Of a stretch of DNA of 16,378 bases, positions 14,460-16,378 are shown one piece after another. The stretch is from contig CAZUZO010000084.1 of assembly GCA_964624765.1 (NCBI GenBank), forward strand, positions 1-16,378. The letters are read 5' to 3'. Made by a program: the position numbers and the translations under genes. Numbering within the stretch: the first letter of the stretch is position 1; every line of letters begins with the position of its first letter. This stretch comes from JAGTVB01 sp964624765. Lineage in GTDB: Bacteria; Pseudomonadota; Gammaproteobacteria; HK1. The notes under the pieces were generated by a model. That model was not told the DNA's origin. It worked only from the letters and a program-made list of their open reading frames with translations, and ran no database searches.

Positions 14460-15006
14460 ATCGTGTACGAACCTGTGATTGGAGTATCAGCCGGCTTTCG
14501 TCGAGGTATGCTTGCATCCCCGTGCCGCGCGACTCGCTCTGGAGTGTGCGAATAACCGCCGGCTTGCTGGTTTCGCCATAATAGGTCTTCGTGTGCACGG
14601 TTAAGTCTTCGGTTTCGATTTCCAAGTCGCGGGTGCCCGATGTGCCCTCGCGCCAAATCTGGACCTGGCCAAGCAGATCAATGATCTCATTGTCTGCCGA
14701 TAGGCGCGCCTCGGAGGAGCGGATATGCCACGGGGGTGAAGTCGACTGATACATGATAAGGTAGGGTTGGTGTAACGCTTTGATGAGCGTGTTGGGGTCA
14801 TGTTCCATATACTGCGCTTCGAGCCGACGCTTGGGCCGTCCGTATTCATCCAAAGTGGTCATCTCAAACTGCTCGAGGTAATAATCTGGGCTTTCCGCTG
14901 AGGTGACGCTCTTGCCAACAGACGGCGTCGTCACATGCCTGACCACCCAGCCGGTGCCGGCGGCTAAGAGCAGGAGCAGCAGAATCCAAATTCGCTGTCC
15001 AATCAT
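14440..15006 (-). CDS. lptC: LPS export protein LptC
   Basis: A 188-residue protein, about the E. coli length (191). It has one N-terminal membrane anchor (IWILLLLLLAAGTGWVV, about 6-22) and a periplasmic beta-jellyroll domain: YYLEQFEMTTLDEYGRPKRR, then MEHDPNT, and later LTVHTKTYYGETSKPAVI. LptC receives LPS from LptB2FG and hands it to LptA. The ATG at 15006 is 74 bp downstream of kdsD, where kdsC normally lies between the two. Confidence 0.92.
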   Translation of the reverse strand: MIGQRIWILLLLLLAAGTGWVVRHVTTPSVGKSVTSAESPDYYLEQFEMTTLDEYGRPKRRLEAQYMEHDPNTLIKALHQPYLIMYQSTSPPWHIRSSEARLSADNEIIDLLGQVQIWREGTSGTRDLEIETEDLTVHTKTYYGETSKPAVIRTLQSESRGTGMQAYLDESRLILQSQVRTRYEALRP

Positions 15007-15080
15007 CGTGGGTGCCGTGGGTAGACGGCGGAAATCCCCGATGCACCTGCCGGCGGAGGGCGGCTGTCGCGCACAGACGT

Positions 15081-16103
15081 CTAAATAACCCCGGCCCGCA
15101 GAAGGTCGTGCATGTTCAGCGCGCCGATCAGTTGTTCTTTACCATTCGTGACTAGCAAGGCATTGATCTTGCGGGTTTGCATGATATTGAGCGCCTCTGC
15201 TGCGAGAAGGTCTGTGGTGGCAGTGACGCAATTGCGGGTCATGACCTCAGAAACGGCGACGCCGTGCACATCGACCCGCCTATCCAGCGCGCGCCGCAGA
15301 TCGCCGTCGGTGAAGATACCCAGAACTCTTTGCTCCTTATCGACGATCGCCGTCATCCCAAGGCTCTTGCGGGTCATTTCCATCAAGGCATCCTTGAGAA
15401 GCACATGCTGTTCGACCCTTGGCACACCGTCCCCTGTATGCATGACATCGCGAATCCTCAGCAACAGTCGCCGACCAAGGCGTCCTCCAGGGTGGGCACG
15501 CGCGAAATCATCCGGACCAAATCCCCTGACGTCCAGCAAGGCAATGGCCAAGGCATCCCCCATGGCGAGGGCTGCCGTGGTGCTCGCGGTGGGCGCTAAG
15601 CCGAGAGGACAGGCTTCCTTTTCCACGCTGACATCGATATTGACGTCGGCCTCGTGGGCTAATCTAGAGTTCGGATTGCCGGAGAGGGTGATGAAGGGCA
15701 CCCCGAGTCGTTTGATCAGAGGAAGGATGGTCAGGATCTCGTCGGTCTCGCCTGAGTTAGAAATGGCGAGCACGACGTCGGCACGAGTGATCATGCCGAG
15801 ATCGCCATGGCTGGCTTCACCGGGATGCAGAAAAAACGCTGGGGTTCCGGCGCTGGCCAAGGTTGCAGCGATCTTGCCCGCAATGTGCCCAGACTTGCCC
15901 ATACCGGTGACCACCACGCGCCCTCTGCAATGAAGCATGGCGCGACAGGCCGCCGCAAATGCGCGGTTGGCACGAATTCGGGGGATGAGGTCGCGAAGCG
16001 CCTGCGCTTCCGTTTCGAGTACCGCCACGCCGAGCTGGAGCAATGTCTCGTCATTGATCGAGTCAAAGGCAACCGGAGATAGCTGAGGGATTGGCTCGGT
16101 CAT
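15081..16103 (-). CDS. kdsD: Arabinose-5-phosphate isomerase KdsD
   Basis: A 340-residue enzyme (E. coli 328) that interconverts ribulose-5-phosphate and arabinose-5-phosphate, the first step to Kdo of LPS. The N-terminal SIS domain has GMGKSGH at 67-73 and EASHGD at 96-101, which supply catalytic and phosphate-binding residues, then ISNSGETDE. Two CBS domains follow, beginning near RDVMHTGDG and ending in ALNMHDLLRAGVI. The frame is open to a GTG at 16187, adding 28 residues. The ATG at 16103 matches the family's N-terminus better, although its ribosome-binding site is poor. A weak promoter (TTGTGT/TCAAAT, spacing 17) lies at 16208-16236, upstream of both starts. Confidence 0.93.
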   Translation of the reverse strand: MTEPIPQLSPVAFDSINDETLLQLGVAVLETEAQALRDLIPRIRANRAFAAACRAMLHCRGRVVVTGMGKSGHIAGKIAATLASAGTPAFFLHPGEASHGDLGMITRADVVLAISNSGETDEILTILPLIKRLGVPFITLSGNPNSRLAHEADVNIDVSVEKEACPLGLAPTASTTAALAMGDALAIALLDVRGFGPDDFARAHPGGRLGRRLLLRIRDVMHTGDGVPRVEQHVLLKDALMEMTRKSLGMTAIVDKEQRVLGIFTDGDLRRALDRRVDVHGVAVSEVMTRNCVTATTDLLAAEALNIMQTRKINALLVTNGKEQLIGALNMHDLLRAGVI

Positions 16104-16328
16104 AGACTCTAGCAGGGTGGCGTCGACACGCGGTTGGTGTTCCGATTGAGGTTGCACGAATGGCCTGCCATGCAGCCAGGCTAGCACGGGCCCTGTACCT
16201 GCCTACTATTTGAACCCATCACGGTAGGGAACACAATGTTGATGTCAGGCTGGCGGCGTTGGGTCGTCGGGTTCGGACGCAGAGCCAGCCGTGATGCCAA
16301 TGAACTGCTAAGCTAAAGGAGGCGTTGG

Positions 16329-16378
16329 TCATCGTTTCGGCAGTCTGATGACCTTCTTGCCCTTGAGGCAGCCGACCC
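16329..16378 (-). CDS. Possible C-terminus of an unidentified gene, cut by window edge
   Basis: A minus-strand frame entering from the right edge ends VGCLKGKKVIRLPKR then TGA at 16329-16331. The basic tail looks protein-like, but 15 residues are too few to identify anything. The 141 bases between it and the kdsD GTG hold only loose inverted repeats (CATCACGG at 16217-16224 with CCGTGATG at 16289-16296). Confidence 0.2.
   Translation of the reverse strand, partial: VGCLKGKKVIRLPKR

Noticed and set aside
15112..15933. 273-codon plus-strand open frame opposite kdsD
   Set aside because: It is antisense to a fully conserved gene, and its Ser/Arg/Pro-rich translation is typical of a shadow frame in G/C-rich DNA.
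16217..16296. Nested inverted repeats upstream of kdsD
   Set aside because: The two stems (8 bp and 7 bp) share bases and enclose long loops, so a stable structure is unlikely.

Overview
The window looks like a chromosomal segment of a gammaproteobacterium, or a closely related proteobacterium. The evidence is the LPS-export, sigma-54 and nitrogen-PTS block kdsD-lptC-lptA-lptB-rpoN-hpf-ptsN-hprK-rapZ on the minus strand (about 8.47-16.1 kb). An HPr kinase gene (hprK) sits between ptsN and rapZ, an arrangement found in many beta- and some gammaproteobacteria but not in E. coli. A DsrC/TusE-family protein and a SulP-STAS permease in the left half would suit a sulfur-oxidising or autotrophic lifestyle. 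That is inference, and I cannot name a genus.

Left third (1-6.5 kb), mosaic. It opens with the 3' end of an IS630-type transposase, cut by the window edge. Next are a DRG/Obg-type GTPase with a C-terminal TGS domain, a DsrC-like protein with an unusual C-terminus, and a family 57 glycoside hydrolase on the minus strand. A SulP permease is divergent from the hydrolase. Two well-preserved copies of a ~142-bp repeat with 18-bp terminal inverted repeats lie at the 3' ends of the GTPase and SulP genes. The second copy encodes the last 11 codons and the stop of SulP, and itself contains a 69-bp palindrome-ended insertion with a short target duplication. Two more diverged copies lie at 443-580 and 11333-11478.

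Middle (6.5-8.45 kb). There is a small unassigned open frame, a corrinoid adenosyltransferase gene (minus), a gene-free stretch of about 380 bp, and a 6-phosphogluconolactonase gene (plus). The latter converges on rapZ with a small hairpin between the two stops.

Right half (8.47-16.19 kb), conserved core, all minus strand. KdsD makes arabinose-5-phosphate for Kdo synthesis. LptC, LptA and LptB are parts of the LPS transport machine. RpoN is sigma-54. HPF is the ribosome hibernation factor. PtsN, HprK and RapZ form a phosphorylation and RNA-decay regulatory group. kdsC, usually between kdsD and lptC, is missing. No HPr or enzyme I gene lies in the window.

Stretches where I see no gene: 298-648 (IS end plus a diverged repeat), 1857-2101, 2468-2757 (hairpin 3' of the GH57 gene), 4246-4501 (divergent promoter region), 7353-7730, 11205-11589 (diverged repeat) and 16188-16328. 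I found no tRNA, rRNA, CRISPR array or recognisable riboswitch. The best candidates for something undescribed are the repeat family with its nested element and the DsrC-like variant. I see no clearly new multi-gene system.
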